Assembly (NCBI GenBank): GCA_003448675.1
Contig: DLXZ01000044.1
Coordinates: forward strand, 1-7,955
Direction: 5' to 3'
Source of the DNA: Porticoccaceae bacterium
Lineage (GTDB): Bacteria; Pseudomonadota; Gammaproteobacteria; Pseudomonadales; Porticoccaceae
Length of the DNA: 7,955 nucleotides
How positions within the stretch are numbered: position 1 is the stretch's first letter; each line of letters starts with the position of its first letter. The translations under genes and the position numbers were made by a program. The notes beneath the pieces were generated by a model that worked only from the letters and a program-made list of their open reading frames with translations, was not told the origin of the DNA and did no database searches. Of the stretch, positions 6,762 to 7,955 are shown piece by piece.

Positions 6762-7955
6762 ATGGTAAAAACCGTGTCAAATGACGAACGGGTACTCGCC
6801 CGGGTGGATGATGTGGTCGAAGGCGAGCTGTTGGGTGTTGAAGTGGACGACATTGAACTGGTGCTGGTTAATGTCGAGGGCAGTATCCGGGTTTTCGAGG
6901 GGCGCTGCCCCCATATGGGCGCTCTGCTGGCGGAGGGGGAGCTGGAAGCCGGGCAGGTAGTTTGTCGCGTGCACCAATGGCGTTTTGATGGCTGCTCTGG
7001 TGCGAAAGTGGACGACCCTGCCATTTGTTTGAAGTCCCTGCCAGTGTCTATTGTTGATGGCCAGGTTGTGGCGACACAGACCGATCTGCAAGCCGTGGGC
7101 CGGCATAATGAAGTCCCTTCGACCAAATCCTGCTTGCCCGGCGAAGCGCTGCCTGGCCCCCGACCCTGGCCGCTGGTGGGCAGCCTTCTAAGCATCGACC
7201 GGCAGGCGTTCCATTTGACCCTGGAAGCGTGGGCCCGTCAGTATGGTGATATCTATCAGGTTCGGTTGGCCACGACCACGGCCATCATTGTCTCGGATGA
7301 AGGGATCGTCAACGAACTATTTAAGGCCAGACCGGGCGCCTTTCGTCGCTCCAGCCAACTGGAGCTGGTGAGTATCAGCGGTATGAATACCGAGGGTGTG
7401 TTTATGGCCGAGGGTGAGCGCTGGCACAAGCAGCGCCCCGTGATCATGGAATCCCTCGATACGCGGCATTTAAAACAGTTTTATCCCCTGTTGCTCTCGG
7501 TGACCGAGCGACTGGGCAGGCGCTGGCGACTAAGTGCGGGGCAGTCGGTGGATGTGCAGGCGGATCTGATGCGTTTTACTGTTGATGTCACCACCTCGCT
7601 GGCTTTTGGTCAGGATATCAATACCCTTGAAGCCGAGGGCGATGTTATCCAGAAGCATCTGGACAAGATTTTCCCCACCATCCAACGACGTCTGTTGACG
7701 CCTTTTCCCTACTGGCAGTATTTCAAGTTGCCCGTGGATAGGGAAGCGGAACGCTCCGCTCGCTTCGTCATGGATGAGGTGGGCAAAATCGTTGCCGACT
7801 GCCGTGCTCTCCTGCAAGCGCAGCCCCATTTACGTGAGCAGCCGGAAAACCTTTTGCAATCCCTGCTGGTGGCCGTGGACGACGAAAGTCGAGGGTTTAG
7901 CGAAAAAGAAATGGTCGACAATGTCACTACCATGCTACTGGCGGGGGAGGACACC
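6762..7955 (+). CDS. Rieske [2Fe-2S] ferredoxin-cytochrome P450 fusion protein, 3' end missing
   Basis: 398 codons are open to the right edge with no stop. Residues about 8-104 form a Rieske ferredoxin domain: ligands C49 and H51 (CPHMG) and C68 and H71 (CRVHQW), spacing CxH-x16-CxxH. It lacks the extra disulfide cysteines of bc1-type Rieske proteins, so it resembles the BphF/T4MoC ferredoxin type. A linker (105-130) leads to the P450 hinge LPGPRPWPLVGS (130-141). The P450 part then shows YGDIYQVRL (161-169), the C-helix WHKQR (W221, R225; heme propionate contact), and the I-helix oxygen-activation motif AGEDT (394-398), where the window ends. The I-helix lies about 265 residues past the hinge, normal for a full-size P450. 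ExxR and heme-Cys are outside the window. The ATG at 6762 follows an in-frame stop at 6741-6743; AGAGGA lies 14 nt upstream, rather far. Role inferred: a monooxygenase with a built-in electron donor; substrate unknown. Confidence 0.9.
   Translation, partial: MVKTVSNDERVLARVDDVVEGELLGVEVDDIELVLVNVEGSIRVFEGRCPHMGALLAEGELEAGQVVCRVHQWRFDGCSGAKVDDPAICLKSLPVSIVDGQVVATQTDLQAVGRHNEVPSTKSCLPGEALPGPRPWPLVGSLLSIDRQAFHLTLEAWARQYGDIYQVRLATTTAIIVSDEGIVNELFKARPGAFRRSSQLELVSISGMNTEGVFMAEGERWHKQRPVIMESLDTRHLKQFYPLLLSVTERLGRRWRLSAGQSVDVQADLMRFTVDVTTSLAFGQDINTLEAEGDVIQKHLDKIFPTIQRRLLTPFPYWQYFKLPVDREAERSARFVMDEVGKIVADCRALLQAQPHLREQPENLLQSLLVAVDDESRGFSEKEMVDNVTTMLLAGEDT

Noticed and set aside
6758..7195. Minus-strand open frames under the Rieske-P450 gene
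   Set aside because: They lack recognisable domains and lie opposite a plus-strand frame with clear Rieske and P450 motifs.

Overview
The window reads as chromosomal DNA of a gammaproteobacterium, most likely a marine member of the Pseudomonadales/Cellvibrionales-like lineages. This is inferred from moderately high GC, the Hda and PurM sequence types, and a housekeeping block (purM, DUF2066, hda, an arsC/yfgD-type gene, DUF2069, yihY, a thioredoxin lipoprotein) that resembles the equivalent pseudomonad neighbourhood as I remember it. No species can be named from the sequence alone. There are no tRNA or rRNA genes, CRISPR arrays, insertion sequences or phage genes, and no intergenic gap exceeds about 115 bp.

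Layout. Positions 1-251 (minus) hold the N-terminal part of purM, which runs off the left edge. A 109-bp divergent gap follows. Next come two translationally coupled plus-strand genes: a secreted DUF2066 protein (361-1479) and the DnaA-inactivating AAA+ protein Hda (1476-2177, GTG start overlapping the previous stop). Hda converges on a minus-strand operon read right to left: arsC/yfgD-type reductase (4531-4875), DUF2069 membrane protein (4147-4497), and the 67K-type signal peptide peptidase SppA (2211-4127). Divergent from arsC is a plus-strand pair: a long YihY/UPF0761 membrane protein with a C-terminal winged-helix-like extension (4943-6208) and an overlapping TlpA-like thioredoxin lipoprotein (6186-6650).

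After a 111-bp gap comes the most unusual gene (6762 to the right edge, 398 codons visible). It is a single open reading frame joining an N-terminal Rieske [2Fe-2S] ferredoxin domain to a cytochrome P450. The Rieske ligand pattern (CxH-x16-CxxH), a proline-rich hinge, the P450 C-helix WxxxR and the I-helix AGEDT are all visible. The window ends at the I-helix threonine, so the ExxR and heme-cysteine regions lie outside.

How the genes work together. The left and middle parts are housekeeping genes: purine synthesis, replication-initiation control, envelope proteolysis, thiol redox chemistry and membrane proteins. They are organised in short operons and no single pathway links them. The Rieske-P450 gene looks like an accessory oxidative-metabolism gene appended to this core block. 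It would carry its own electron-transfer domain, and its reductase partner is not in the window.
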